Shown here piece by piece: positions 43,658 through 52,359 of a stretch of 64,000 nt of DNA (its first letter is position 1; each line of letters opens with the position of its first letter). The stretch is from Afipia felis ATCC 53690 (GTDB taxonomy: Bacteria; Pseudomonadota; Alphaproteobacteria; Rhizobiales; Xanthobacteraceae), in contig NZ_KB375270.1 of the NCBI RefSeq assembly GCF_000314735.2, positions 1,860,001 to 1,924,000 on the forward strand, written 5' to 3'. The notes under the pieces are model-generated. The model made no database searches, was not told the origin of the DNA, and was given only the letters and a program-made list of their open reading frames with translations. Both the position numbers and the translations under genes were made by a program.

Positions 43658-44689
43658 TGATGATCTCGCGACCGTTCGTCAGGTCAATTACATATTTCCC
43701 ATCCGCGCTTTGAATAACGCCAGCAGTCATCGTTCCGAAGCTGGCAAACAATGCGCTGACGTCACCGCTCACCAAGTGCTGCGCAGTAATGGTGCTATCG
43801 CCAAGAACATCAGCCTTGAGAACAAGAGTCGGCACACCATTTACGTTGCCAATCTGGAGTATTGTCTTGGCATCGCCTCCGGTAACGCCAGGAATTGCGA
43901 ACTGAATCACATCAGCCAGGAACTTGAGCGCCGATGTGCCACCGCCAGCCAAGGCTTTAAGGCTTGCAATCGCTCCGTCTGCATCAACTTCCATCCCCCA
44001 CGACGCCGCGAGATTGCCGTTAATGTCCGCGACCGCCGTAGCGTTCTCATTCACCGAGGCAGTCAGATCGTCAATAGACGCCGAAACCGTCGTATCTAGA
44101 CTGGCGATCGCTTCCGTGTTCGACGCGGCGACGGTCTGCACGCTGCTGATAGACGACGAAAGCCGACCATTTTGCGCGCTCAGTTCTGATCGTAGCGTTT
44201 TCTTATCGAGAGCGGACTTAGACAGCGCCTGAGCAACTGTCGCAGCGACCAACTGAACAATCGCACTAACCTTGTCGTCGCCAATCTGGAATTGGTTAGA
44301 GACTGCCGCAGTAAGTGCGGCTGGATCGAAATCCAGCGCGGTAAGCCGCACGTCCGGCGTCGTAACGTCAAGCCAATCCGACCACAGCATGTCGCGCGGA
44401 TAGTTTGGCAGGTATTGCCCGCGCACCTGATACTGCGTGTTCGGCAGCAGCGATTGCGAAATGATGAGTGCGCCGGCCGCAAGTTGGTCTGTGCGACCGC
44501 GCGTGACATCGGACGCATCCGACTTCAGGCGCACCTCGTACTGCACGCCAGTCACAGCCGACATCGCGCCATCCCACGTCATTCGGATGGCAGGACGGCG
44601 ATCGTTACCGGAGGCGTCTTTGAGAACAACGCCCTCTGCGAACCAGTCAACGATGCCCTGTGGCGCGGGCGGCGGGGATACCGTCGAGC
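43650..44689 (-). pseudogene. 3' fragment of a central tail-tip (gpJ-like) gene, cut by the IS element
   Basis: The open frame runs from the stop at 43650 up to the IS boundary, about 346 codons. It shows a fibronectin-III-like piece (RPAIRMTWDGAMSAVTGVQY, NTQYQVRGQYLPN), a coiled-coil/DUF1983-like stretch (SSSISSVQTVAASNTEAIAS) and a C-terminal AQHLVSGDVSALFASFGTMT with GVIQSADGKYVIDL, as in lambda J-like proteins. The N-terminal two thirds are absent; beyond the IS lies an unrelated gene. An internal ATG at 44582 could still give a short product. Confidence 0.8.
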
Positions 44690-44691
44690 TG

Positions 44692-45555
44692 TCAATCGGC
44701 GTTCAAATTTGACCCCGGATCGGCGTCCAATTTTGACCCCTTTGATCGGGCTGGTTTGGCGGTAGCGCTCGTGTCGTCGGAGCCGGCCGGGGTTGCGGAG
44801 ACGAGACGAGCGCGAGTGGCTTGATCGTCGTCGCGGCTTTTGAAGCGCCAGCTGTCGTTACCGGTCTCGACGATGTCGCAATGGTGAGTCAGACGGTCGA
44901 GCAACGCGGTCGTCATCTTCGCGTCGCCGAACACGCTGGGCCATTCGCCAAATGCCAGATTGGTGGTGACGACGACGGAAGTGCGCTCGTAGAGCCGGCT
45001 GATGAGGTGGAACAGCAATTGGCCACCGGATTGTGCGAACGGCAGGTAGCCCAGTTCGTCGAGGACGATGAAGTCCATCCGGGTCAAATGCTCGGCGACC
45101 CGACCCTGCCGTCCGCTTCGGGTCTCGATCTCCAGGCGGTTCACGAGGTCGACCACATTATAGAAGCGCCCGCGGGCACCGGATCGGATGCAGCTTCTGG
45201 CGATGGCGATGGCCAGATGAGTTTTGCCGGTGCCGGTGCCGCCGATCAGGACGGCATTGCGCTGCTGGGCGATGAAGCCGCCGCTGGCAAGGTCATTGAC
45301 CAGCGTCTGGTTGATGGGAGTGCCCGTGAACTGGAAGTCCTCAAGGTCCTTCGCAAGGGGAAGTTTGGCGATGGTGAGTTGGTACTTGATCGAGCGGGCC
45401 TGCTTCTCGTTGATCTCGGCATTGAGCAGGTCGCCGACAATGCGCTGGGGTTCATGCTGACGCTTGATCGCAGTCGTCATGATCTCGTCGAAGGCGGCCT
45501 TCATGCCATAGAGCTTGAGCTCACCCATGAGGTCGAAGAGTTGAGTACGTTCCAT
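44692..45555 (-). CDS. istB: IS21 helper ATPase IstB
   Basis: 287 residues. Walker [12 protein letters not shown] is near 105-115, and Walker B is [34 protein letters not shown] and [13 protein letters not shown] are typical of IstB. It promotes target choice by the transposase. The ATG shares a base with the istA stop (TGATG). Its final codons and stop lie within the left terminal repeat. Confidence 0.95.
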   Translation of the reverse strand: MERTQLFDLMGELKLYGMKAAFDEIMTTAIKRQHEPQRIVGDLLNAEINEKQARSIKYQLTIAKLPLAKDLEDFQFTGTPINQTLVNDLASGGFIAQQRNAVLIGGTGTGKTHLAIAIARSCIRSGARGRFYNVVDLVNRLEIETRSGRQGRVAEHLTRMDFIVLDELGYLPFAQSGGQLLFHLISRLYERTSVVVTTNLAFGEWPSVFGDAKMTTALLDRLTHHCDIVETGNDSWRFKSRDDDQATRARLVSATPAGSDDTSATAKPARSKGSKLDADPGSNLNAD

Positions 45556-47054
45556 CAGATGGTTCTCCTCAGATTGTCGTAGCGGGCACAGTCGGCGATC
45601 GGGGCATGGCACAACGTCAGCGCAGCCGGCGTCATGATGTTGGCGGGTGGAGTGGGCTCTCGTTGCCGAGCCAGGATATTGAGCACGACATCGGCGGAAT
45701 GGACGCCTTGGACGATCGCCTCGGCACAGGCCACCTCGACAGCGGGCAGACCGTCGGTCAGAACTGCGTTGAGGATGTCGACCATCTGCCGGTTGCCATC
45801 ATCGGCACCGGCAAGCTTGCGCCGTATGCGCTCGATCGCAGCCGGCAGCACCCAGTCCTTGAAGGGAGCGCCGTTGCGCAAGGCGCCGGGTTTGCGAGCC
45901 AGCACCGGCACGTAATGCCAAGGATCATAGGTCGTCTCGCCACGACTGAAGGCGCGCGGATGCTCGGCAACGATACGTCCGTCCTGGCGGATAACGATGC
46001 GGTCAGCGTAAGCATGAACCTCGACCGGCCGCCCGACGGCGCTGGCCGCGACCGAGTACTTGTTGTTGTCGAAGCGGACCAGGCAGGTCTTCGAGACCGA
46101 TGCCGGAACCGCATGGAATCCGTCGAACCGGCCCGCATAGGGAACCAGCTTTGGGCGTTCGGCTTCGAACACCTCCCAGATCGTCTGCTCGGTCAGTTCC
46201 GGATGACGGTGTGCCTTCGTGTAGGCGATGCACTTGTCCAGCAGCCAGGCGTTCAACTCGTCGAGAGTTTTGAACCGAAGCCGCGGTGTGAAGAAGCGCT
46301 CGCGGACAAGGCCGACCTGGTTCTCGACCTGGCCCTTCTCCCAGCCTGATGCCGGCGTGCAGGCCACCGGGTCGACGAGGTAATGGCTGCACATCTGCAT
46401 GAAGCGGCGGTTGTAGAGACGACCTTTGCCGACGAAGATCGTCTCGACCGCGGTCTTCATGTTATCGTAGATGCCGCGCCCGCAGGTGCCTTTGAACAGC
46501 GCGAACGCCCGATCGTGAGCGTCGAACACCATCTCCTGCGTCTCACGCGGATAGCACCGCACAAACAACATACGGCTATGGCACAGCCGGACGTGGGCGG
46601 CCTTCACCATCACCGTCACGCCATTAAGCAGAACTACCTCGTGGCTCCAGTCGAACTGATAAGCTTCCCCAGGCGCAAAGCTCAGCGGGACATAGGCCGC
46701 AGCCGTCGATTGTCCACGGTCCGTACTCCATCGTCTGGCGTAACGCCGCACGGCATCGTAGCCACCGTCGTATCCACGCCCGCGCAGCTCTTCGAAGATC
46801 CGGATCAGCGTCAGTCGCTCGCGAGCGGCCTTGGTCGCATTTGCCGCCAGCAACACGTCGAGCTCCGTTGCCCATCTTCCGAGCTTGGGCCTCGGCTGGA
46901 CAACACGCTCGTACTCAAATGAGGTCTCTCCCGACCTCAGCACCTTCCGCACCGTGTTCCGTGACACCTTCAGGTCCCGGGCAATCTCCTTGATCGTCTT
47001 GCCCTTGATGAAGTGCTCACGCCGTATCCGCGCAATCGTCTCCACGATCAGCAT
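45555..47054 (-). CDS. istA: IS21 transposase IstA
   Basis: 499 residues. The N-terminal HTH ([20 protein letters not shown]) precedes a DDE core with Asp135 (YQFDWSHE), Asp197 (IYDNMKTAV) and Glu244 (KGQVENQVG), then a C-terminal beta-barrel domain. The frame is intact, so the element may still move. Confidence 0.95.
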   Translation of the reverse strand: MLIVETIARIRREHFIKGKTIKEIARDLKVSRNTVRKVLRSGETSFEYERVVQPRPKLGRWATELDVLLAANATKAARERLTLIRIFEELRGRGYDGGYDAVRRYARRWSTDRGQSTAAAYVPLSFAPGEAYQFDWSHEVVLLNGVTVMVKAAHVRLCHSRMLFVRCYPRETQEMVFDAHDRAFALFKGTCGRGIYDNMKTAVETIFVGKGRLYNRRFMQMCSHYLVDPVACTPASGWEKGQVENQVGLVRERFFTPRLRFKTLDELNAWLLDKCIAYTKAHRHPELTEQTIWEVFEAERPKLVPYAGRFDGFHAVPASVSKTCLVRFDNNKYSVAASAVGRPVEVHAYADRIVIRQDGRIVAEHPRAFSRGETTYDPWHYVPVLARKPGALRNGAPFKDWVLPAAIERIRRKLAGADDGNRQMVDILNAVLTDGLPAVEVACAEAIVQGVHSADVVLNILARQREPTPPANIMTPAALTLCHAPIADCARYDNLRRTI

Positions 47055-47144
47055 CTCCGACCACCTGCTTTGTTACGAAGCAGGCAGCGCAACAGGCTAA
47101 TGGTAGGGGGTCAATTTTGGACGCCGATCCCCCGGCTTACGGGG

Positions 47145-47351
47145 TCAATATTGCAGGCCGAATGACAGTGTGCGGCCCTGGATGTGCTCATGCGGTGTTG
47201 TCCAGCGCAGATTATACCAGAGGTTTCTCGCGCATTCGTCTGCGAGCGTTGAGACAGAGATTGACCGGCCATCGCGCGGCTCGTTGTCCTGCTCATACGC
47301 GGCGTAGATGGCGCGGATGGTGGGTGGTGTTGGCTGTGGAAGGGGTGCCAT
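47145..47351 (-). pseudogene. 5' fragment of a RecB-like (PD-(D/E)XK) phage exonuclease, cut by the IS
   Basis: About 61 codons of the original gene remain (47168-47351); the last few come from the IS end. PTPPTIRAIYAAYEQDN, STLADECARNLWYNLRW and IQGRTLSF match the beginning of phage YqaJ/RecB-type exonucleases, in which the conserved Cys/Trp region precedes the nuclease core. The core is absent. The ATG at 47351 overlaps the upstream stop (TGATG). Confidence 0.65.
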
Positions 47352-47716
47352 CAAGCAGCATCCGGCAGTGCACGGCTACGCGCGATCTGTTCCAACTTGC
47401 GTTCACCATAGGCAATGTGCTCAGGGATGCCGCTGGCGATATTGCGACGCGCCTCATACTCAACCGGCCCATACCTATCAGTCTCAATAGCGCCAGCCGC
47501 TACGGCTAAGGCTCGTTTGCCTTTGGCAATGTCGAAGTGCACCCAGCTCGCGTTGCGGTGTTTGCCGAATGATAGTGTAGGGTGTCCCTGAATCCACTTG
47601 CGCTGCACGCCAATCTTGTCGACCATGGCAAGCAACTCATCAATAGTGTCTGCCCAAAGGTGACACATTAACATGCGGCCGAACGGCCAGGCGGCGGGGT
47701 CAACGTAGACGCTCAT
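47351..47716 (-). CDS. DUF4031 phage protein
   Basis: 121 residues. MSVYVDPAAWPFGRMLMCHL and WADTIDELLAMVDKIGVQRK are the DUF4031 signature (VYVD, GR-x-M-x-C-H-L-x-A-D-t-x-x-E-L), and the end AIETDRYGPVEYEARRN is basic. The function is unknown. Coupled by ATGA to the gene before it. Confidence 0.75.
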   Translation of the reverse strand: MSVYVDPAAWPFGRMLMCHLWADTIDELLAMVDKIGVQRKWIQGHPTLSFGKHRNASWVHFDIAKGKRALAVAAGAIETDRYGPVEYEARRNIASGIPEHIAYGERKLEQIARSRALPDAA

Positions 47717-48048
47717 TCCATCGCCTCCGCAGCCCGCATCATCTTCACCACCGGATTGTCCTTGGGCCAATAGCCGCCATAAGGATCGAGATACCCGCCG
47801 TCCTCTTGCAGGCCGCCGCCCTTCTGCAGGTCGTACTCTTCGTTCTCCGACCAACCGCATGGGCAACCGTAAGGTCCGTGGATGACGCCAACACCGACGT
47901 CGACACTGTCACGATACAGCTCGTGCTCGCCGCAGCGCGGGCATGGGCTGGATGAGGTTAGTTCGAAATACGGCCCATGATCTTCACCGGTAAGCTGGGC
48001 CAGTTTCTCGCCATCGGCGATAAGCGCATCTTGCATTGCTTTGTTCAT
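47713..48048 (-). CDS. Phage protein with zinc-ribbon-like Cys pairs
   Basis: 111 residues from 48048. SSPCPRCGEHELYRD and GPYGCPCGWSENEEY supply two CxxC/CxC pairs for zinc. The function is unknown. ATGA overlaps at both ends. Confidence 0.6.
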   Translation of the reverse strand: MNKAMQDALIADGEKLAQLTGEDHGPYFELTSSSPCPRCGEHELYRDSVDVGVGVIHGPYGCPCGWSENEEYDLQKGGGLQEDGGYLDPYGGYWPKDNPVVKMMRAAEAME

Positions 48049-48368
48049 CCGCGAACTGCCTTGATGACTGCTTTTGCGATCTCTGGCCACAGATCGTCGT
48101 CAACATCGTTGAGCAGGCGTCGATCCATTAATTCGGAAAGCACCCTATCGGCTGGCGATCCGCCCATGTCCCACCCCATTATCTCGTATTTCAGAAAGTC
48201 ACCGATGCGCGCAGCAACATCGCAGTGCTCTGTGTTGACGCCGTAAGTGGTCATGTGCTCGCCGTGTGGGTCTGGACTCTCGCCAACCTTGCGGGCGTAA
48301 ACAATCACCTGGTCGTAACCGTATTCATTCGCGAGGCGCTTTGCGGCGCTGATGGGGATGGGATTCAT
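48045..48368 (-). CDS. Conserved small phage protein
   Basis: 107 residues. ISAAKRLANEYGYDQVIVYA and HMTTYGVNTEHCDVAARIGD recur in many phages as small proteins without assigned role; that statement is from memory of the family. ATGA overlaps at both ends. Confidence 0.6.
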   Translation of the reverse strand: MNPIPISAAKRLANEYGYDQVIVYARKVGESPDPHGEHMTTYGVNTEHCDVAARIGDFLKYEIMGWDMGGSPADRVLSELMDRRLLNDVDDDLWPEIAKAVIKAVRG

Positions 48369-48622
48369 GCCGCCACCCGACTGGAATAGAAGTGCGGTTG
48401 CGACTCCATGTCGACGCTGAAGCACCCCAAGAAGGTTTCACCCTCATAAATGGAGAACTCAAGAGGCCAGCGCGCCTCCCAGCCATCATGTTCATTATAG
48501 AAGTCTTCGGCGGCGGACTCCGCTAACCATCCTTTGCCGGTCTCCGTGTCCGACGTGAAGTTTGATTTGAAATCGTACCGCTCTCCATCGTTCTCGACTT
48601 CATACTGGTAATCTCGCTTCAT
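48365..48622 (-). CDS. Small acidic phage protein
   Basis: 85 residues, rich in Asp/Glu and aromatic residues (GKGWLAESAAEDFYNEHDGW). No domain is recognised. Coupled to the downstream gene. Confidence 0.5.
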   Translation of the reverse strand: MKRDYQYEVENDGERYDFKSNFTSDTETGKGWLAESAAEDFYNEHDGWEARWPLEFSIYEGETFLGCFSVDMESQPHFYSSRVAA

Positions 48623-49069
48623 TCACTCGTCTCCTAAATGTGGCACCACGACATATTCAGCATTGCGGCTAGCGCTGAACGTCCGACACGTGAACACCAG
48701 GCCATGCTGCGCCTGCCATTCGTCGCAGGCGCGTTTGATGCGCTCGGCAAGATCACGATCTTGCTCAGGGGTGCACGCGAACCATGGTCCTTCATCGCCG
48801 TCGCAACCGACGCGATCACTGTCAGCCAACGACTCCTCTGCGCGTTCCAGTAGACGGTCAGTATCAATCCAGTCCGCGAGCCGCAGCGGGTCTTGCCGAG
48901 CCTCAACAACATGGCAGCCGATTTTCCATGTGCCATCGTCTTCCTGAAATTCTCCTATGCGGTCTTCTTGGGCTTCGCGAATGGCATCTTCGCGCGTGTC
49001 GTGTGGGCCGTAGGTCATGACTTCATCGTTGGTTCCAGCCCACCATTTCCAGCCTGTATCGCCCATCAT
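48623..49069 (-). CDS. Phage protein of unknown function
   Basis: About 148 residues (start at 49069 or 49066). WKWWAGTNDEVMTYGPHDTR and EDAIREAQEDRIGEFQEDDG, then a helical half with RAEESLADSDRVGCDGDEGP. Acidic; it may be a small regulator of host functions, but no function can be read. Confidence 0.55.
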   Translation of the reverse strand: MMGDTGWKWWAGTNDEVMTYGPHDTREDAIREAQEDRIGEFQEDDGTWKIGCHVVEARQDPLRLADWIDTDRLLERAEESLADSDRVGCDGDEGPWFACTPEQDRDLAERIKRACDEWQAQHGLVFTCRTFSASRNAEYVVVPHLGDE

Positions 49070-49218
49070 CCCCTCTCCCAAAACTTCCGCAGCTCACGTG
49101 CGCGTTCAACCACGTCTTCGTGGAAGAACGTGCGGCTGCCCAAGGCTTGCGCTACTTCCTGATATTGGTCTTCGAGACGTTCGATTTCGTCTTTGAGTTT
49201 ACGCACGCTGTCGGTCAT
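49066..49218 (-). CDS. 50-residue coiled-coil phage protein
   Basis: MTDSVRKLKDEIERLEDQYQ continues as a helical peptide ending in RELRKFWERG. Its start overlaps the upstream stop (ATGA) and its stop overlaps the next start (ATGATG), which supports it. Confidence 0.55.
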   Translation of the reverse strand: MTDSVRKLKDEIERLEDQYQEVAQALGSRTFFHEDVVERARELRKFWERG

Positions 49219-49496
49219 TCCATCCCCACGTGTTCTGCAATACGACGCAGAATTTCCTTCACGTCATCGTCCGTCTTGGCAGCGTCGATCGCCCACGCGA
49301 TAGGCTCCCGTCGCTTTTGTTCTATGTCCCGCTCATCGGCAGCGCGCGCCTCGTCCTCGCGCTGCGTGCGATCCCAGCCTTCGCGCCAGTCGATCATCTT
49401 GTAGGGGTCGCGATATGGATTCAGTTCGTTGGCGTTGCCGCCGCGATAGTAGGCCGCACGCCCCTTGCTTCGCCGGTTGCTTGGTGTTTCGCCCAT
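49215..49496 (-). CDS. RMF/CrpP-like small protein
   Basis: 93 residues. SKGRAAYYRGGNANELNPYR and DPYKMIDWREGWDRTQRED carry the pattern G-x-x-A-x-x-G-x-x-x-N-P-Y...W-x-x-G-W of the ribosome-modulation-factor fold. A phage copy might interfere with host ribosomes or simply share the fold. Confidence 0.55.
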   Translation of the reverse strand: MGETPSNRRSKGRAAYYRGGNANELNPYRDPYKMIDWREGWDRTQREDEARAADERDIEQKRREPIAWAIDAAKTDDDVKEILRRIAEHVGME

Positions 49497-49693
49497 CACA
49501 CCACCTCCTTAGTCACCACGTCATAAGCCGCCCTGCACGCACGAGCGCGGGCAAGGATGGTGGGGTGTGGAACGCGATCGCGTTCCTGGTTAAGGCCAAG
49601 CGCCGCAGCAACTTCGTAGTAGCGGCGCAGGTGCATGGCGCTGCGCTTTTTCCAGTAGTCAGCCTTGTCTTGCCAATCGATACGCTCGCTCAT
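49496..49693 (-). CDS. Small helical phage protein
   Basis: 65 residues from an ATG at 49693. WQDKADYWKKRSAMHLRRYY and TILARARACRAAYDVVTKE are basic helices. Overlaps both neighbours. Confidence 0.5.
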   Translation of the reverse strand: MSERIDWQDKADYWKKRSAMHLRRYYEVAAALGLNQERDRVPHPTILARARACRAAYDVVTKEVV

Positions 49694-49923
49694 ACCGCCT
49701 CCTGTGCTTGCGCGGCAGGAGTACGTCCCATCACTTCGCGATAACGAGCCTCGCAGGCCGCGGTATCCTCCCAAGCCGGAAGGAACGCGCGCTCAAGAGT
49801 CACGATTGCTTCGTCTGGTTTGCCAGCGCGGATTTGATTGATGGCGGCGATTGCCCCGTCCTTTAGTTCTTCACAGGCAACCCAGAACGCTTCGTCGAAA
49901 TTTTCATCGTTCATCTTTGCCAT
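49690..49923 (-). CDS. Small phage protein after the sliding clamp
   Basis: 77 residues. NFDEAFWVACEELKDGAIAA and EAIVTLERAFLPAWEDTAAC. Helical, acidic. It starts 2 bp after the dnaN-like stop. The function is unknown. Confidence 0.5.
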   Translation of the reverse strand: MAKMNDENFDEAFWVACEELKDGAIAAINQIRAGKPDEAIVTLERAFLPAWEDTAACEARYREVMGRTPAAQAQEAV

Positions 49924-49925
49924 CA

Positions 49926-50975
49926 CTACGCCCTCATTGGCATGCACAACGCCAGCACGTCTCCCGTGCCGCGGAAGATCGCGGGGGTTTGACCGTCAGC
50001 CAGTGCGATGGTTATTTCACCGCCAGGCACGGCGGCTAGAACATCAGTCATATAGGCCGAATTGAAGCCAATCTCGATCGGCTCGCAGCTGTACGAGGCC
50101 GGCACGTCTTCATGCGCGCTGCCGTCGTCCGACCGCATATCGATCGCGATGTTGTCTCCTGCAATGCCGAACTTGGCGGCCTTGCCACGCTCATTCGCAA
50201 CCGCAGATACGCGCGCAATAGACTTGGACAGTTCGTCGCGGCTTACGGTGACGACGTTGTCGTTAGCAGCCGGGATAACGCGACCGTAATCAGGGAACGT
50301 CCCGTCAATCAGCTTTGACACGATGATGGTGTCCGCAGTAGCCAAGCGAACCTTGTTCTTGGAAATGCCAACGTCGATAACACCGTGCGGAATAAGGCCG
50401 ACAGTTTTAGACGGGATGATGACGCCAGGAGCCGTTGGCTCTGGGTGCGCAACGCTGTTGTGCGCCAGCCTGTGGCCGTCCGTTGCGACAGCACGTAGTT
50501 TGCCATCAGCCTCGTGCAGATATACACCACATAGATAATACCGCGTCTGCTCTGATGACATCGCAAACCGCACCGGCGCCACAAGCGCGGCCAGATCCAC
50601 CTTGAACTCGGCATCGAACACGCCGCCATCCAGTCGTGGGAAGTCCGCAACAGGCAAGGTCGGCAGCGTGAAGCGGCTGCGGCCGGACTTTACGGCCAAT
50701 GAGCCATCCCTCAACTCGAGCGTCACCGTATCACCAACCAGGCGCCGCGCGATGTCAGACAGCCGCTTGGCGTCAACCGTGGTGCTAAGCTCGCCTTCGC
50801 AGGCGGTAGAGGCGCTGTATTCGATATCGAGGTCAGTGCCAGTTACCGTCAGCGTGCCAGCGGTCGCGGACAGCAATACGTTGCCTAAGATCGCGATGGT
50901 ATTGCGCGATTCCGTAACCTTAGTCACGGCAGTCAGTGTTCGCGCCAGATCGGCGCGGGGGATTGTTAGGGTCAT
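49926..50975 (-). CDS. dnaN: Phage-encoded DNA polymerase III beta subunit (sliding clamp)
   Basis: 349 residues, slightly shorter than chromosomal DnaN. The three clamp domains are visible: MTLTIPRADLARTLTAVTKV and RNTIAILGNVLLSA (domain 1), DFPRLDGGVFDAEFKVD and GVYLHEADGKLRAVATDGHR (domain 2), and IGFNSAYMTDVLAAVPGGEI to the C-terminal MPMRA (domain 3; chromosomal clamps end M-P-M-R-L). It would hold a polymerase on phage DNA, or redirect the host polymerase. No phage polymerase is seen here. Confidence 0.9.
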   Translation of the reverse strand: MTLTIPRADLARTLTAVTKVTESRNTIAILGNVLLSATAGTLTVTGTDLDIEYSASTACEGELSTTVDAKRLSDIARRLVGDTVTLELRDGSLAVKSGRSRFTLPTLPVADFPRLDGGVFDAEFKVDLAALVAPVRFAMSSEQTRYYLCGVYLHEADGKLRAVATDGHRLAHNSVAHPEPTAPGVIIPSKTVGLIPHGVIDVGISKNKVRLATADTIIVSKLIDGTFPDYGRVIPAANDNVVTVSRDELSKSIARVSAVANERGKAAKFGIAGDNIAIDMRSDDGSAHEDVPASYSCEPIEIGFNSAYMTDVLAAVPGGEITIALADGQTPAIFRGTGDVLALCMPMRA

Positions 50976-50994
50976 TGGTGGGTGTTCCTGTGAG

Positions 50995-51264
50995 TTAGAC
51001 GCTTGTAACTTTGATGCCGACTATTGCGGCTAACGCCTGCAATAGATCGCCGCCGTAGCAATTCCCTGAACCGTAGCCGCCGTCGCCAAGCGGCTCGATG
51101 TTGCTATCGTTCGCAAGCTCGTTAGCATCCATCCAGTCGTCATAGTCATCATCGTCGCCGTCGAATTCATCCGGGTTCACCTTGTGGAGACTCCAGCAAT
51201 CGTTATCGACAATAGCCACGCAACATGGGTTCGCCTTGATAATCTCGACTAGGTTTTTCGCCAT
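50995..51264 (-). CDS. Small acidic phage protein
   Basis: 89 residues with a DEFDGDDDDYDDWMDANELA stretch; a DNA-mimic-like charge pattern, but no known family. The ATG shares a base with the upstream stop (TGATG). Confidence 0.5.
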   Translation of the reverse strand: MAKNLVEIIKANPCCVAIVDNDCWSLHKVNPDEFDGDDDDYDDWMDANELANDSNIEPLGDGGYGSGNCYGGDLLQALAAIVGIKVTSV

Positions 51265-51980
51265 CACGCAGCCCTCTTCTCTTCCCGCACAACAAACCCC
51301 GGCACGCTACGCGCACCAGCTCGCACGGCCTCGTTAGCCATCTGCTGCACCAGTTCGGTGAATCGCGAAGGCTCGCGGCCGTATGCCCAATCAAGCGCAG
51401 CGTCGGCGTCTTCCAGCGTGGCAATCCACACAGTGCGAAGGCCGGTGCCAGTCGTCGCAGCCTTGTCTGCACGCTTGGCAAAGCGATCGGACTGCTTTGC
51501 TTCCTTGAGCAGTTCTTCAGCCGTCTCGCGTTCCGCAAGATTGCCGCTGCTGGCACGAATGGCGGCTTGCGCTTCCGCGATCTTGCGGTCGGCTTCCTCG
51601 CGAGCGAGGCGTGACGCTTCCTCTTTCTTCTTGGCTACCGCGGCTCGCCAAGTCGCAAGCATCTTGCCAAGCGCGTCCTTTCCAAGGTCGACCTTGCCTT
51701 TCTTCGGCTGAATATAGGGATTGTAGCGGTCCTGGATGGCTTTGATTTCGTCATCCAGCGGCTTCTTTTCTTCCTTGCGCAGTTCGTCGGCGCGTTTGCC
51801 AGCGTCGTGCAGTCCGTCGTAAAGCTTTGTGACGGCATCGTGTTGCTGTTCGTTGGTAATTGGCTCGCCGTCTGCCCAATTCTTCGCCTCGTCGAATAGG
51901 GTTTGAATCTCTTCGAAAATGATGGCGTCGGGCGGTTGGTTGTTGCCGATCACGGCGCGGGGGTTGGTTTCCATTTCCAT
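51264..51980 (-). CDS. Phage coiled-coil protein of the replication/recombination region
   Basis: 238 residues. An N-terminal acidic part with NNQPPDAIIFEEIQTLFDEA is followed by a charged helical stretch (AKKKEEASRLAREEADRKIA) and a C-terminal WIATLEDADAALDWAYGREP domain. It is similar in style to conserved proteins beside phage single-strand annealing modules. The function is unknown. Confidence 0.6.
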   Translation of the reverse strand: MEMETNPRAVIGNNQPPDAIIFEEIQTLFDEAKNWADGEPITNEQQHDAVTKLYDGLHDAGKRADELRKEEKKPLDDEIKAIQDRYNPYIQPKKGKVDLGKDALGKMLATWRAAVAKKKEEASRLAREEADRKIAEAQAAIRASSGNLAERETAEELLKEAKQSDRFAKRADKAATTGTGLRTVWIATLEDADAALDWAYGREPSRFTELVQQMANEAVRAGARSVPGFVVREEKRAA

Positions 51981-52183
51981 CAATGCACCCACTCCTTGTC
52001 GCGTTCATAGATTTCTGCGTCGATACGCTCGTCTTCCATCCACTTTTCAAGGTTGGTGCCGGTCACTGACGACCACCACCACTTATTGTAGATTGCCATC
52101 TGTTCCGGCGTTGCTTCTTCATGCATTGCCCACGTCCAGTCGCGAGGGTGGAGGCTGTAGTCGTGCGGTGCTGCTGCAGTCAT
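51980..52183 (-). CDS. Small phage protein
   Basis: 67 residues from 52183. HPRDWTWAMHEEATPEQMAI and YNKWWWSSVTGTNLEKWMED; Trp-rich. TGATG coupling with the next gene. Confidence 0.5.
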   Translation of the reverse strand: MTAAAPHDYSLHPRDWTWAMHEEATPEQMAIYNKWWWSSVTGTNLEKWMEDERIDAEIYERDKEWVH

Positions 52184-52218
52184 CAATGCACCGTCCGTTT
52201 GTGCTTTGCCTTGTAAAT

Positions 52219-52359
52219 CTAGTCCCCGCTCCACGTCTCAATGCGCGTGATGTCGGGAAACGCTTGCCCCAGAAGTTCAGCTTGCTCCGTGCTGTAAAGC
52301 GCAAGAGCAATCCATTTCTCCTGGCCGTCGCGCGTGATGTAGACGTGATAAATGTTCAT
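52219..52359 (-). CDS. 46-residue phage protein
   Basis: MNIYHVYITRDGQEKWIALA continues through LYSTEQAELLGQAF and ends in IETWSGD. Its ATG overlaps the end of the HNH gene. The function is unknown. Confidence 0.5.
   Translation of the reverse strand: MNIYHVYITRDGQEKWIALALYSTEQAELLGQAFPDITRIETWSGD

Larger units (their letters stand above)
44690..47167 (-). mobile_element. IS21-family insertion sequence, complete
   Basis: 2478 bp with istA and istB. Both ends start TGTCA(A/T)TCGGC and carry two copies of CGGCGTyCAAnTTTGACCCC-like repeats: 44697-44716 and 44721-44740 on the left, 47107-47126 and 47141-47160 on the right. Multi-repeat ends are typical of IS21. The flanks (CGTCGAGC on the left, GTGTGCGG on the right) show no target duplication, and the two flanking genes are different, so a deletion or recombination accompanied the insertion. 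Confidence 0.9.
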
